DNA from: Candidatus Babeliales bacterium
GTDB lineage: Bacteria; Babelota; Babeliae; Babelales; Vermiphilaceae
Direction: 5' to 3'
Length of the DNA: 64,000 bases
Assembly: GCA_035944115.1 (NCBI GenBank)
Contig: DASZBJ010000038.1
Coordinates: forward strand, 1-64,000
The notes beneath the pieces were generated by a model, which worked only from the letters and a program-made list of their open reading frames with translations, had not been told where the DNA came from and did no database searches. The position numbers were made by a program, and so were the translations under genes. Position 1 is the stretch's first letter; every line of letters starts with the position of its first letter. Shown one piece after another: positions 35,347-45,582 of this stretch.

Positions 35347-36953
35347 TTAAAAATGTACTTATTCCAGAAAGCTTTGGTAATTATGCCATATTTCCAAAAC
35401 GAATTATTGGTATCTACATTGAAAAAACAGAGATACATGCCACTCAAATATTGCTTAAAGGCGCAACAAAAACTATTGAACGATATGCAACGCAATATTT
35501 AGAAAATGGGACATCTACAAACTATAATGAACGCGTTTCGCAAGCGATTCGCGCCCTTATAGACTCGCTTGATCCATATGATGAAATCTATACGTCACTC
35601 TCTAGCTCACTCGTTTTTTTTAAAGAAATTCGATTGCCTTTTATAAAATATCAACAAATAAAAAGTGTAATCGAATTTGAAGTGGAACCATTACTTCCTT
35701 TTTCTTTGCAAGATGCGGTCATTGATTTTATTATTACCAAACAAATACCAGAAGAAAAAAGCTCAGAGATTTTGATCGCAGCGGTACCAAAACAAACCAT
35801 TGCTGAACATGTACAGTTCTTTAACCAGGCTGGTATAGATCCTACGGTGGTTACTGTTGATCTCTTTGCTCTGTATGGCTTATTTAATGACTACCCAGCA
35901 TACAGCACTCTTGCCGAAGGGACTGCAATCATATATCTAGGGTTACACAGTACACAGATAGCATATTTATATGACGGCCAGTTACGGCTCATTAGATCTC
36001 TACCGAAAGGCATCTTTACTATTGCAAAAACAGCAAGTACTACTTTGGCAATAGATGCTACTGAGGTAATGGAGTCATTGACACGATTTGGTCTTGAAAA
36101 GCCCAATGACCCACAATATAACGCTGCCATATCCAGCGCTTTATCTAATTTTTGGAATGAAATTATATTCACTTTAAATTCTTTCGCCACTCAAACCGTC
36201 CTTCATCAAACCATAAAACAGATTTTCTTATTGGGCGAAGGGGCCCGTATTCACAAGATTGAACCATTTGCGCAGGCAAAGACAGGGATTCCTTGTGAAC
36301 AGCTTCAAATACAAAAAATAATCGAAGCGTTAGGAATAACTCCACCAAATAAAAATAACCTCCCTCAAGCAAATATAATTAGCATAAGCACCGCACTCCA
36401 AACATCAAAAACAAAACTGTTTAATCTGCGAAAAAAAGAACTCAGTGTTGTTGGCGATGCGTCTCTTTTTTACAAACAATGTATAGTTGCATGTTCTCTG
36501 ATTATACTTCTTTTTGGCCTACTCACTGCACACAGTTTTTTTCAAACAAGGAAGCTTAATAATGCAGCAGCTGCTTATTCATTGGAGGCAAAAGAAATAA
36601 TAGAACAACAGTTTAAAGGAATTGAATCTGATAATCTTGAAGATATGGTAGATGATGCTAACCGACTGGTGCAAAAAGAGGAAAAACTGTGGTTTGCCTT
36701 TAATCCTGGACGTGCATCATTTTTAGAATATATTCTTGAACTAACCAATAGAATTGATAAAGAAGCGCTTGGATTTACCATAGATAGATTACATATAATT
36801 GATACTACAATGACTATCACGGCCCATGTAAAAGATCATGATGCATTAATAGTTTTAGAAAAAGAATTAGGACAATCAAAGCTATTAAAACAAGTTGGCA
36901 AGCAGCAATCTCCTAATTTTACCATGACTATAAAACTCGCTCCTAACATATAG
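35343..36953 (+). CDS. GspL/PilM-PilN-like platform protein
   Basis: 536 residues. The first about 350 residues are a PilM/GspL actin-like domain (RIIGIYIEKTEIHA, EFEVEPLLPFSL, AAVPKQTIAEHVQFFNQAGI, IIYLGLHSTQIAYLYDG). A membrane helix follows at about 376-400 (CIVACSLIILLFGLLTAHSFF), then a periplasmic ferredoxin-like domain resembling PilN/GspL. One polypeptide thus covers what PilM and PilN do in type IV pili, which is the GspL arrangement. It would bind the assembly ATPase inside the cell and the next protein (GspM-like) outside. The ATG overlaps the preceding stop, so the two are translationally coupled. Confidence 0.82.
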   Translation: MIKNVLIPESFGNYAIFPKRIIGIYIEKTEIHATQILLKGATKTIERYATQYLENGTSTNYNERVSQAIRALIDSLDPYDEIYTSLSSSLVFFKEIRLPFIKYQQIKSVIEFEVEPLLPFSLQDAVIDFIITKQIPEEKSSEILIAAVPKQTIAEHVQFFNQAGIDPTVVTVDLFALYGLFNDYPAYSTLAEGTAIIYLGLHSTQIAYLYDGQLRLIRSLPKGIFTIAKTASTTLAIDATEVMESLTRFGLEKPNDPQYNAAISSALSNFWNEIIFTLNSFATQTVLHQTIKQIFLLGEGARIHKIEPFAQAKTGIPCEQLQIQKIIEALGITPPNKNNLPQANIISISTALQTSKTKLFNLRKKELSVVGDASLFYKQCIVACSLIILLFGLLTAHSFFQTRKLNNAAAAYSLEAKEIIEQQFKGIESDNLEDMVDDANRLVQKEEKLWFAFNPGRASFLEYILELTNRIDKEALGFTIDRLHIIDTTMTITAHVKDHDALIVLEKELGQSKLLKQVGKQQSPNFTMTIKLAPNI

Positions 36954-36961
36954 GAACATGT

Positions 36962-37525
36962 ATGTATGTTATAGAAAAACTTCGACAATTTATCGACAAC
37001 CTGGATGAGCAAACGTTTTACAAATATCTTTTAGGGGTCATTGCGATTATAACAGTGATCGTTGTGATGCTCTGTTTTCGTTATTACAGCAAAGTTGATA
37101 CCGCAATTAAAAAAATAGAAAATATCAATGAGTTGCGCGATGATTTACAACGCACTTTGAGTAAATACCAACGCGTTGCAAAACAGCGTGCGCAAGTAGA
37201 TATAATGCTTACAGAAAGCGCTTCCTTTAAAATTGAAAATTATTTTAATAAGCTGCTTGAGCAATTGCACTTATCAATTGCAGAAAAGAAAATTGGATTC
37301 GAGCATTCTCAAATCGATCAAAGTGAGTATCGAGAACGAATATTAAAAGCAAAATTAACCAATATGAACATGAAAGAAACATGCGAACTTATTGATGCAA
37401 TAGAGAAAAACACACGAGTATTTATTAAAGAACTTGAATTATTAAAATCAAAAAAACAGCCTAACATGCTTGACGTCAACCTTACTATAGCGACCCTGGA
37501 GCATAAATCTGTCATAATAGAATAA
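36962..37525 (+). CDS. GspM/PilO-like platform protein
   Basis: 187 residues: a membrane helix (LLGVIAIITVIVVMLCFRYY, about 24-43), a coiled-coil-like segment (KIENINELRDDLQRTLSKYQ) and a small C-terminal alpha/beta domain. Size, topology and position after the GspL-like gene fit GspM or PilO, the partner that stabilises GspL. Sequence signatures in this family are weak, so the call rests mostly on context. A second PilO-like gene lies at 17501-18091. The start is eight bases past the previous stop. Confidence 0.75.
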   Translation: MYVIEKLRQFIDNLDEQTFYKYLLGVIAIITVIVVMLCFRYYSKVDTAIKKIENINELRDDLQRTLSKYQRVAKQRAQVDIMLTESASFKIENYFNKLLEQLHLSIAEKKIGFEHSQIDQSEYRERILKAKLTNMNMKETCELIDAIEKNTRVFIKELELLKSKKQPNMLDVNLTIATLEHKSVIIE

Positions 37526-37538
37526 ATAGAGCTTATTT

Positions 37539-40163
37539 ATGAAAATAAAAAATATCATTCTCTGTCTGATCAGCGGTATATGTGTATCATTTACTACGGA
37601 GTCTCTTACAAAAGCACAATTTCCTACCTTACTCGCACAAAAAATCAATGAAGATCATGACATTACATCTTCGAGTGACGCAACTATTTATTTTCAATAT
37701 GAAAACGAAGATATTACCAATATCATAAATATGCTTGCTGCTGAAAAAAAGGTGAATATCATACTTCCAACCGGCAGCAATTCTTTAGAAGCAAACAAAA
37801 TAAAAGTAACTCTTTTTATAAAAAACCCTCTGACTTTAGATGAGGCATGGAGTATCCTCTACACATTACTTGACGTTACGGGGTATACCATGGTCCCCAA
37901 AAACGATATGTATGTCATTATGAAAAATAGTAAACTTATTGCAAAAGAACCAATACCACTCTACGTAGCAACACCAATTGATCGAATACCAAACACCGAT
38001 CAACCAATTCGCTATCTCTATTACCTCACCAATAAAATAGCTGATGACCCATCAAAAGATACTATTGTAACCACTTTAAAAGATATTCTTCCCGAAACCG
38101 CATCCATCAATGTGGATACTGCTACGAATGCTTTAATTATCACCGATAAAGCAAATGATATACGATCGGCTCTTGCTATTCTTGATGCCCTGAATCAAAA
38201 AAAATATAATGAAATTATCGATACAATAAAACTTGAATATACCTCTGCCGAAGCTATTGCAAAACTGTTTACCGAAAATATCTTAAAGACATCTAACGAT
38301 TTAAATAAATATAATTTAAAGACTCGATCACAAAAGGAAGATGCTTTTTTTTCTTCCCAAATAAAAATCATAGCAGATCCTCGCACCAACAAACTGTTTA
38401 TTCGCAGTAAAGAACAACAAACCATTGATCAAATTAAAGATTTTATTTTCAAGTATATCGATGTACCTCTTGATACTGGAAAATCTATTCTTCATATTTA
38501 TCCATTGCAGTATCTTAACGCTGCAAAGTTTGCAACAACACTTGGAAAAATAGTAGAGTCTGAATCATCGGGCACCTCTCAAGCGCGCGGAGAATCTCAA
38601 ACAAAAGGTATTGATCGGTTTTTTGAAAATGTCCTCATAACACCTGCTATTCAATTAGGAGAAGAAGCAGCAGGTCAATTCAGCGGTAATAAGCTGATAA
38701 TCGCTGCAAAAAACGAAGATTGGTTTTATATCAAAAAAATAATTGAAGAACTTGACACTCCACAACCGCAAGTAATCATTGAAGTTCTCGTAGCAGACCT
38801 TTTGGTTGAAGATACAAAACAGCTTGGCAGTATAATACGTAACCCACAGAATCTTGATTTCAAAGGTAATGTCGATATCCAGGCTGCACAAGGTACCGCT
38901 ATGGTATTTGACAAACCCCCTACAACCCTTGCTTCAGATTTATTAGCACAAACAGGTGGGCCAGAAAATGACTTGTCTGCTGTTCAATTTACTGCCCTAG
39001 GAGAAATGGGAGAACCTGGCTCAACAGCTGTTTCATTTAGCGACAATCAAACTGGATCAACATGGGGTATTTTACAAGTATTAGAAAAGTTCAGTTATAG
39101 CAAAATACTATCTCATCCACATATCATTGCTCTTAATAATACAGATGCAAAAATAAGAATTGGAGAACAGCGTTTACTTCCTGGAGAAGCCACTGCGACT
39201 TCAGGTGGACAGGTTATCAACTTCCAAAAGGTGAACGCTGACTTAACGGTGACCATCACACCACGCATAAGCTCTGATAATACGGTAAATCTACAAATAA
39301 CTATTAATATAAATGAATTTGGACCAAGCAACTCCATAATAAAACGTACCGTAACCACTAATGCTACTGTTGGCAGTAATGATATTTTATCTCTTGGTGG
39401 ACTTATCAGAACTGATTTAACAAACAGTCTCAATGAAACTCCTGTATTGAGTCAAATTCCAATTCTGGGGTGGTTCTTTAAAAAACGAAGAAAAGCTGCT
39501 GACAGAACAAATCTAACCATATTTGTTTCTCCAACAATAGTTTCTCCTCGTCTGCGTGGTGGTATTAGTACATACACGAAAGATTATATAAACCTGGCAT
39601 CAAGTTATTCTGTAGAAGCTGATCTTTTCGATGGATTACGTGACCCAATCACTCATTTCTTCTTTAAAAACAACATCAATGTTAAAGATGAAGTAGATGA
39701 ATTCCTCAGCAGAGAGGCTCCTAATACACGGCCATTATTCGCTAACAGATCAACACAAAATCAACCAACTGCTACCACTGTTATTGCAAAAAATGAGTCC
39801 ACTAGCAGTATTCCCACTGTTCCACCTGTTGCATCATCGACTCATGCCGGAATGGCAACAACAGAACCATCACATGCACTAGACGTATCTACAATGTCTA
39901 TTGCCGCACATAAACCTGCTGGTACAATAACAACATCATCCGACAATACACAAGCGCCTTCTATGACTGTAACTACTCGTAGAACAATGCCAGAGATTCA
40001 TGAAAAACCTGCTCGTAACTCAAGAATACCGCAATCTGTTCACAATCATATTGAGCAACCTATAATGGCCATAGCTTCAAAAGAAAAAGCCGAAATTCCT
40101 ACACGGGAAAATCAGCTTCGTAATCTACTAAAAAATGAAAGTAATCCGTTAGTAAATATATAA
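37539..40163 (+). CDS. Second secretin of the operon
   Basis: 874 residues. N-terminal hydrophobic segment, N0-like domain (IYFQYENEDITNIINMLAAEKKVNI), N-domain repeats and a secretin core with ILSHPHIIALNNTDAKIRIGE, VTITPRISSDNTVNLQI and TPVLSQIPILGWFFKKR. A Thr/Ser/Pro-rich tail of about 170 residues follows, including HFFFKN, a counterpart of the NRFFFKE in the first secretin. It is clearly homologous to the gspD three genes upstream but diverged, so the operon encodes two different outer-membrane channels or a mixed one. Its neighbour order is gspM-like first, then this gene as the last of the unit. Confidence 0.9.
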   Translation: MKIKNIILCLISGICVSFTTESLTKAQFPTLLAQKINEDHDITSSSDATIYFQYENEDITNIINMLAAEKKVNIILPTGSNSLEANKIKVTLFIKNPLTLDEAWSILYTLLDVTGYTMVPKNDMYVIMKNSKLIAKEPIPLYVATPIDRIPNTDQPIRYLYYLTNKIADDPSKDTIVTTLKDILPETASINVDTATNALIITDKANDIRSALAILDALNQKKYNEIIDTIKLEYTSAEAIAKLFTENILKTSNDLNKYNLKTRSQKEDAFFSSQIKIIADPRTNKLFIRSKEQQTIDQIKDFIFKYIDVPLDTGKSILHIYPLQYLNAAKFATTLGKIVESESSGTSQARGESQTKGIDRFFENVLITPAIQLGEEAAGQFSGNKLIIAAKNEDWFYIKKIIEELDTPQPQVIIEVLVADLLVEDTKQLGSIIRNPQNLDFKGNVDIQAAQGTAMVFDKPPTTLASDLLAQTGGPENDLSAVQFTALGEMGEPGSTAVSFSDNQTGSTWGILQVLEKFSYSKILSHPHIIALNNTDAKIRIGEQRLLPGEATATSGGQVINFQKVNADLTVTITPRISSDNTVNLQITININEFGPSNSIIKRTVTTNATVGSNDILSLGGLIRTDLTNSLNETPVLSQIPILGWFFKKRRKAADRTNLTIFVSPTIVSPRLRGGISTYTKDYINLASSYSVEADLFDGLRDPITHFFFKNNINVKDEVDEFLSREAPNTRPLFANRSTQNQPTATTVIAKNESTSSIPTVPPVASSTHAGMATTEPSHALDVSTMSIAAHKPAGTITTSSDNTQAPSMTVTTRRTMPEIHEKPARNSRIPQSVHNHIEQPIMAIASKEKAEIPTRENQLRNLLKNESNPLVNI

Positions 40164-40213
40164 ATTTTACGTCGTGCCCAAGTCATGACGACCAGATATT
40201 GAGGCTCTGTTGG

Positions 40214-41470
40214 TCATTTGTTATCAAACATAGAAAAAAGAAGATCGTCTTCTATTTGTAGGAGACGATTGTATTTCGCCATACGCTCGCCACGAGAGCA
40301 TCCACCTGCTTTTAACAATCCTGCGCTTGCGCCAACTGCTAGATCAGCAAGAAAATCGTCGTTAGTTTCACCCGAGCGATGAGAAAGTATGGGAGACAGC
40401 TCATTACCTTTGCAAAACAAAATCGTTTGTAAGGTTTCTTTTACAGTACCTATTTGATTAGGTTTGATAATCACTGCATCAGCAAAGCCTTCTTTGATTC
40501 CCCGTTCAATATGTCCCATGTTGGTCGAAAATATATCATCACCAACAAGATGTATGTCCTCTCCGAGCGCTACCATCATATTTTTCCATCCACTATAATC
40601 GATTTCAGCAAGACCATCTTCAATCGAATAAATTGGATATCGCTCACAAAGCTGTTTATACACTTGAATCAATTCTTGTGATCCAATATGACGATCACCC
40701 CATGCATATGTCTGCTTGCTCGTATCATAGAATTGTGATGCCGCTATATCAAGCGCTAATACAATAGAAGATGAATCAACCGGTGCTTGATGAATAGCTT
40801 CCATAATCAAATCTAACGCTTCATACAAATCAACACATAACGGCGCAAACCCTCCTTCATCACCAACAGCAACCGTTTTACCCTTTTTAATCAAAATAGC
40901 TTTAAGGGTATGTGATATTGTCATTGCTTGCTCTAAAGATTCACGGAAAGTAGTTGCGCGTGTTGGTATAATCATACATTCTTGCACAGCAATGTTACTT
41001 CCTCCATGCACGCCACCATTTAAAACATTGAACATATTAAATGGAATTGCCACAGATTCTTGCTCACATAAATGTGCAATCAATTCATACACATGCAAGT
41101 CATTCACCATTGCCTGTGCCTTACATACTGCAATACTTGCCGCTAAAATAGCATTTGCACCTAACCGTGATTTGTTTTCAGTACCATCAAGCTCTATCAT
41201 ACAGCTATCGAGAGTAATGACATCTGGTTCTTGTCCTATTAAAACAGGAGCAATAATTGTTTGGAGATTTTCAATAGCTTTTAAAACCCCTTGCCCCATC
41301 AACCGTTCTCCGCCATCACGTAGCTCTACTGCTTCGTATCCACTACGCGAAGCGCCGGAAGGAACCGATGCGGTAACAAAAGATCCATCTTCCAAAAAAA
41401 GATCACACTCTATAGTTGGAATTCCTCTTGAATCGAAAATCTCCCGACCTATTACTTGTGCTATTTTCAT
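40214..41470 (-). CDS. eno: Enolase
   Basis: 418 residues, normal length. It shows SGASRSGYEAVELRDGG, GGFAPL, the metal ligand sites in VLALDIAAS, IEDGLAE and VGDDIFSTN, the catalytic Lys in IIKPNQIGT and the SHRSGET and GASAGLLKAGGCSRGERMAKYN signatures. It converts 2-phosphoglycerate to phosphoenolpyruvate. Its first loop lacks the usual PTG of the SGA(S)TG motif, having SRSG instead. It follows aspS on the minus strand by 25 bases, so the two may be co-transcribed. Confidence 0.97.
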   Translation of the reverse strand: MKIAQVIGREIFDSRGIPTIECDLFLEDGSFVTASVPSGASRSGYEAVELRDGGERLMGQGVLKAIENLQTIIAPVLIGQEPDVITLDSCMIELDGTENKSRLGANAILAASIAVCKAQAMVNDLHVYELIAHLCEQESVAIPFNMFNVLNGGVHGGSNIAVQECMIIPTRATTFRESLEQAMTISHTLKAILIKKGKTVAVGDEGGFAPLCVDLYEALDLIMEAIHQAPVDSSSIVLALDIAASQFYDTSKQTYAWGDRHIGSQELIQVYKQLCERYPIYSIEDGLAEIDYSGWKNMMVALGEDIHLVGDDIFSTNMGHIERGIKEGFADAVIIKPNQIGTVKETLQTILFCKGNELSPILSHRSGETNDDFLADLAVGASAGLLKAGGCSRGERMAKYNRLLQIEDDLLFSMFDNK

Positions 41471-41495
41471 ACTACTTTACCCCGTTTTTTTCTAT

Positions 41496-43268
41496 TTAAT
41501 CTTTCTTTTTAGGTGCAAATTTAAGCCCATAATCCTGCAACTGTGATTCCTCAACTTCTGCAGGGCCATCCATCAAAGGATCATAACCACTTGCAGTCTT
41601 AGGAAATGCAATTACTTCACGAATAGAAGATGAATTACTCATGAGCATGATTAATCTGTCTAAACCAAGTGCAATACCACCATGAGGAGGGAATCCCAGC
41701 TGTTGCGCCTCTAACAAGAAACCAAATTTTTTCTCTACTTGTTCTTTAGTAAGTCCTAATAACTTGAATACTTTATCCTGGACTTGCGCATCATGAATTC
41801 GAATAGACCCACCGCCTAATTCAACACCATTTAGCACCACATCATATGCACGTGCAGTCATCTCACCTGGCTGTTGTGTCTCCCATCCATCTTGTGGACT
41901 CGTAAATGGATGATGCGTCGCATCCCATCGTTTATTTTCTTTGTCATATTCAAATAAAGGAAAATCAGTTACCCACGAAAAGTTAAATTCATTTTCTGGT
42001 ATCATCCCAAGCTCTTTGGCCATTTGACAACGCAATCTGCCCAGTAATGTCCATGCTTCATTATATTCACCTGCGATAATAAATAGCACGCTTGATGGCT
42101 TTAAATCAGGAATTACTGTTTTTACTTGCGCAAAGAAATCTACGGGCAAAAATTTAGAAATAGGAGACTCAATAGTTTGCTCATCTTTAAATCGCATCCA
42201 TAGTAGTCCCTTTGCACCGAATTTTTGTGCTTTTGTTACCCATGCATCCAATTCTGATCGAGAAAAATCATGGCTGTTAACATGCAACGCGCCCACCTTA
42301 CCAGCAGTATCCAGTACTGAGCGTAAAAATTTCAACTCTGTTTGCGCAAACAACGAAGTAATATCATTAATTTTTAATGCATACCGTAGATCTGGTTTAT
42401 CTGAACCATACATTGAAAACGCCTGGGCATACACAAGCCGTGGAAACGGAGTAACAATATCGATATTAAAGGTTTTTTTCCACACATGGGCTAATAATTT
42501 TTCTATTACTTCAATAACATTGCCCTCTTTTACAAAGGACATTTCAATATCAAGTTGTGTAAATTCTGGCTGACGATCAGCACGTAAATCTTCATCACGG
42601 AAACAACGAGCAACTTGAAAATACTTTTCCATACCACTCGCCATTAACAACTGCTTATACAGTTGTGGAGACTGTGGCATTGCATAAAAAGAGCGTTCAT
42701 GAGTTCTCGATGGAACTAAAAATTCACGCGCTCCTTCTGGAGTATTTTTAGTTAAAATCGGTGTCTCTATTTCATAAAAACCTTGCTGATGCAAGCATTC
42801 TCGCATTGCAAAGATTACTTCATGTCGTAACGCAAATTTTTCTCGCATAGACGCACGACGCAAGTCAATATATCTATACTTCAACCGAAGTTCTTCATCG
42901 ACATTACCCGCCTCATCCAACGAGAACGGCAGCGCTTTACATTTGTTTTCAATTACCAATTCAGTAACTTGTAATTCCCATTTTCCGGTCGCTAAATCTT
43001 TATTAGTAGTTCCTGCAGCTCGCTCTACAACTACCCCAACCACTGAAATAACAAACTCTGAACGCAATGCATGGGCTGCGTTGTGTGCATCTTTAGAAAA
43101 GTCAGGATTAAAAACAAGCTGCATAAGACCAGTACGGTCTCGCAAATCAATAAAAATAAGTCCGCCATGATCTCGACGAGTATTAACCCAACCAGAAATG
43201 CGAACCGTTTTACCTAAAAATTCTTGATTAATTAAACCACACGCGATAGTACGCTCAAAATAATGCAT
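41496..43268 (-). CDS. aspS: Aspartyl-tRNA synthetase (bacterial type)
   Basis: About 590 residues from the ATG at 43268, chosen because AAGGAAAGG precedes it; upstream in-frame codons run into a terminator. Order: OB-fold anticodon domain (SGWVNTRRDHGGLIFIDLRD), class II core with motif 2 (FRDEDLRADRQPEFTQLDIEMSF), the bacterial GAD insertion (about 290-410), and motif 3 (GGIALGLDRLIMLM). The insertion makes it the bacterial rather than archaeal form. It charges tRNA(Asp), and possibly tRNA(Asn) in non-discriminating forms; which cannot be told here. Confidence 0.97.
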   Translation of the reverse strand: MHYFERTIACGLINQEFLGKTVRISGWVNTRRDHGGLIFIDLRDRTGLMQLVFNPDFSKDAHNAAHALRSEFVISVVGVVVERAAGTTNKDLATGKWELQVTELVIENKCKALPFSLDEAGNVDEELRLKYRYIDLRRASMREKFALRHEVIFAMRECLHQQGFYEIETPILTKNTPEGAREFLVPSRTHERSFYAMPQSPQLYKQLLMASGMEKYFQVARCFRDEDLRADRQPEFTQLDIEMSFVKEGNVIEVIEKLLAHVWKKTFNIDIVTPFPRLVYAQAFSMYGSDKPDLRYALKINDITSLFAQTELKFLRSVLDTAGKVGALHVNSHDFSRSELDAWVTKAQKFGAKGLLWMRFKDEQTIESPISKFLPVDFFAQVKTVIPDLKPSSVLFIIAGEYNEAWTLLGRLRCQMAKELGMIPENEFNFSWVTDFPLFEYDKENKRWDATHHPFTSPQDGWETQQPGEMTARAYDVVLNGVELGGGSIRIHDAQVQDKVFKLLGLTKEQVEKKFGFLLEAQQLGFPPHGGIALGLDRLIMLMSNSSSIREVIAFPKTASGYDPLMDGPAEVEESQLQDYGLKFAPKKKD

Positions 43269-43343
43269 GCCTTTCCTTACACAGCTAATTGTTGTCAAAA
43301 ATGAAAGATAAGAATAACTATAACATATTTCATGAATTAGCAA

Positions 43344-43380
43344 AAAAATAGCTCAGAGACTGCGCCTCTGAGCTATTTTT
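43344..43380 (-). terminator. Rho-independent terminator of the outer-membrane protein gene
   Basis: A perfect 15-bp stem (AAAAATAGCTCAGAG with its complement) around a seven-base loop. Read on the minus strand it lies 24 bases past the stop at 43405 and ends in a T-run. The symmetric A/T tails would let it act on both strands. It separates the outer-membrane protein gene from aspS. Confidence 0.9.
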
Positions 43381-43404
43381 ATTATCCTAATAGTTCTGCA
43401 GCAA

Positions 43405-45366
43405 TTAGAATCTATATTCTAATCCCGCATTTAAAGTAATTGCTACGTTATGCCCTATGTTTGGCAATGGATCTACTGCTTCTCCATTGCGTACGGCCCG
43501 ACTTAAAATTGCTTCTTGGCCTGAATTTAATGGCTTCCCTTTAATGTCTTTATAATGCTGTCCGGGGAAGAATACTGATCCTACAAAGAACCATTTTACA
43601 TCCTTAATCGGATTGTAATCAATAAACACGTTAAGCTCTACACCCAAAAAGTTACTTGCATCAACGTATAAATCTTTTCCTAAAATCGCATCAAATTTCT
43701 TAGTTGCAAACTGCTGTCCATAAACCAACAAGTTCGGATTTAAATTGAATTTTCGATCCCAATGTTTTGGCTTCCAGCACAATGATGTTCCACCAAATAC
43801 TAGATTTGAAAACCCTGAAACTTCAAATGCAAATGCACTTGGAGCTTGATTTGATTTTGGAACAGATAGCGGTCGTTTCACTTTTCCTGCACCACTCATT
43901 AAGAACGCACTGCGTACACGAGTACCCGAGTATACTTCTTGTAAACCAATAAATCCTTTATAATTTCCGTCTATTGTTTCAGAATTTGGATTGGTGTCTC
44001 CAGATGCTACCCCTCCTGCTATTGCCCAGAAAATATTTCTATCACACATCCAATATCCAATGTCCGCAACAGCCATCCATCCCTGCAATTTGTTATTATA
44101 AGGATTTCTAAATCTATTTTTAGCATTTATAAGCTCAGTTGTTCCATCTAGCGGTTCATTGTTTAATGCATCAACCAAAAAGGCTTGATTCGTTTGACCA
44201 ATCGTTTTACCATTCTCTGTCTCATTCTGATATGAACTTTCAATCGTAGTTTGCGCAGCACCTTTAGCAAATGGAACCTTCAGGCCATTTTGAGCTACAA
44301 CATGTGAGTTTACCTCAACCAATACACCGCCACGATTTTCAAGATTTACTACGTTGCGATCCCAACCGCGTACTTTTTGGTACCCAATATTAACTGCGGT
44401 GTCAAAACCAGCTTCCCATGTTTTGCCGATATATTCTAATGCCAATCCTACAGTACCCAATTTACTTGCCGCATCACCCAGAAACTCCACTTGCTGTTCT
44501 CTGTCATCATTAAATAATGCATATGGCTCAATAGTTAACTTATCCGAACGACTTTTGCTCAAAACGTTCCATTGTAGTCTACCTGCTACTACATAATTAA
44601 TTTTCCCATATCCACGTTCTGGATTAAACCTACGTCCAAATTCTTGCATTTGAGTTTTAGAACCAGTTTCAGCAAACGATGCACTTCTATTATTTAAGAT
44701 ACCTGCATATAAATCATAAGAAAGACATTCTTCCGCAAGCTCGCCAGAAAGCTTGGCACCAAAAGCATACTGATCAATAATACTTTCAGCGTAAAACCCT
44801 AAATTTTCCGGTCCAACTAAATATGCATCACCAAGAGAAATACCTCGTCCTAACTGAAACGGAAAACTACCAACGGTTAAAGTATGACAATTTAAAAAAC
44901 CTAAATTAAATAATGCATCCATAGCACATTCAAGCCAAAGTTCTCTGATCCAAAGGACATGGCGAGGGATAGAATGCGAATGCCTACCAACCACTGCGTT
45001 AACTGGTTTAACTTCTGCAGCAGTAGTACGTGCAATACTTTCTGTGTTACCCCAGATACCTTTATTACGTATCGTGGCATGGCAAATAACAAGATCGTCA
45101 CCAAATGTTTTTTGTCCATATTTAACGTCAGTCGTAATATCAAAAGTATGACGCCAGAATATACTGCGATCTTCTCTTACATTACTATTTAAAAGATTAA
45201 TATTTTTACCCCAAAATGCTTCTGGCCGAAACCTTCCACAAAGCAAAAATACTACATCTGATGATTCTGGCATACCAAGCGTCAAATCAATAGCATTGGT
45301 TGATACACCCGTCAGAGAAACAATAAAAGCCAATATGTATATACAATTAAAACTAAACCTTTTCAT
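43405..45366 (-). CDS. Outer-membrane beta-barrel protein (porin-like)
   Basis: 653 residues. Signal peptide (FNCIYILAFIVSLTGVSTNA) followed by repeated amphipathic strands with alternating hydrophobic residues and aromatic ends, many Gly/Asn/Asp turns, and a C-terminal AGLEYRF. A final Phe in such a strand is the recognition signal for the outer-membrane insertion machinery. Recognisable pieces include LGRGISLGDAYLVGPENLGFYAES and WMAVADIGYWMCDRNIFWA. No homolog name is certain; it resembles alginate-export/porin-type barrels and is possibly a major surface protein. AGAGGA lies before the ATG. A promoter (45505-45532) and a terminator frame it as a single-gene unit. Confidence 0.8.
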   Translation of the reverse strand: MKRFSFNCIYILAFIVSLTGVSTNAIDLTLGMPESSDVVFLLCGRFRPEAFWGKNINLLNSNVREDRSIFWRHTFDITTDVKYGQKTFGDDLVICHATIRNKGIWGNTESIARTTAAEVKPVNAVVGRHSHSIPRHVLWIRELWLECAMDALFNLGFLNCHTLTVGSFPFQLGRGISLGDAYLVGPENLGFYAESIIDQYAFGAKLSGELAEECLSYDLYAGILNNRSASFAETGSKTQMQEFGRRFNPERGYGKINYVVAGRLQWNVLSKSRSDKLTIEPYALFNDDREQQVEFLGDAASKLGTVGLALEYIGKTWEAGFDTAVNIGYQKVRGWDRNVVNLENRGGVLVEVNSHVVAQNGLKVPFAKGAAQTTIESSYQNETENGKTIGQTNQAFLVDALNNEPLDGTTELINAKNRFRNPYNNKLQGWMAVADIGYWMCDRNIFWAIAGGVASGDTNPNSETIDGNYKGFIGLQEVYSGTRVRSAFLMSGAGKVKRPLSVPKSNQAPSAFAFEVSGFSNLVFGGTSLCWKPKHWDRKFNLNPNLLVYGQQFATKKFDAILGKDLYVDASNFLGVELNVFIDYNPIKDVKWFFVGSVFFPGQHYKDIKGKPLNSGQEAILSRAVRNGEAVDPLPNIGHNVAITLNAGLEYRF

Positions 45367-45504
45367 GAAATCCTCTAAAAAACCTCTAAATTTTTAAACA
45401 TATCCATCCCTTTTATCGCTCTTGCATCTTCTCATCCAGACAGCATGTGCAACGCCATTACGGTGCCTGAAAAAAACAGTTAATAACAAACGATAATTCA
45501 GTAA

Positions 45505-45532
45505 AATGTAGTCTTTCTCATTGAATTGTCAA
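45505..45532 (-). promoter_or_regulatory. Sigma70-type promoter of the outer-membrane protein gene
   Basis: On the minus strand TTGACA (45532-45527), a 16-base spacer and TACATT (45510-45505). Transcription would start near 45498 and give a leader of about 130 bases, long enough for regulation; I recognised no known riboswitch in it. Confidence 0.5.
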
Positions 45533-45582
45533 ATGAATGGTATAAAGTGTCTTTATAGAAAGCCTTTTATAATCCCCAAACA

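Noticed and set aside
45400-45480. GTCTGGATGAGAAGATG in the outer-membrane gene leader, reminiscent of the FMN riboswitch end
   Set aside because: The other conserved FMN riboswitch segments are absent and the downstream gene has no link to riboflavin.
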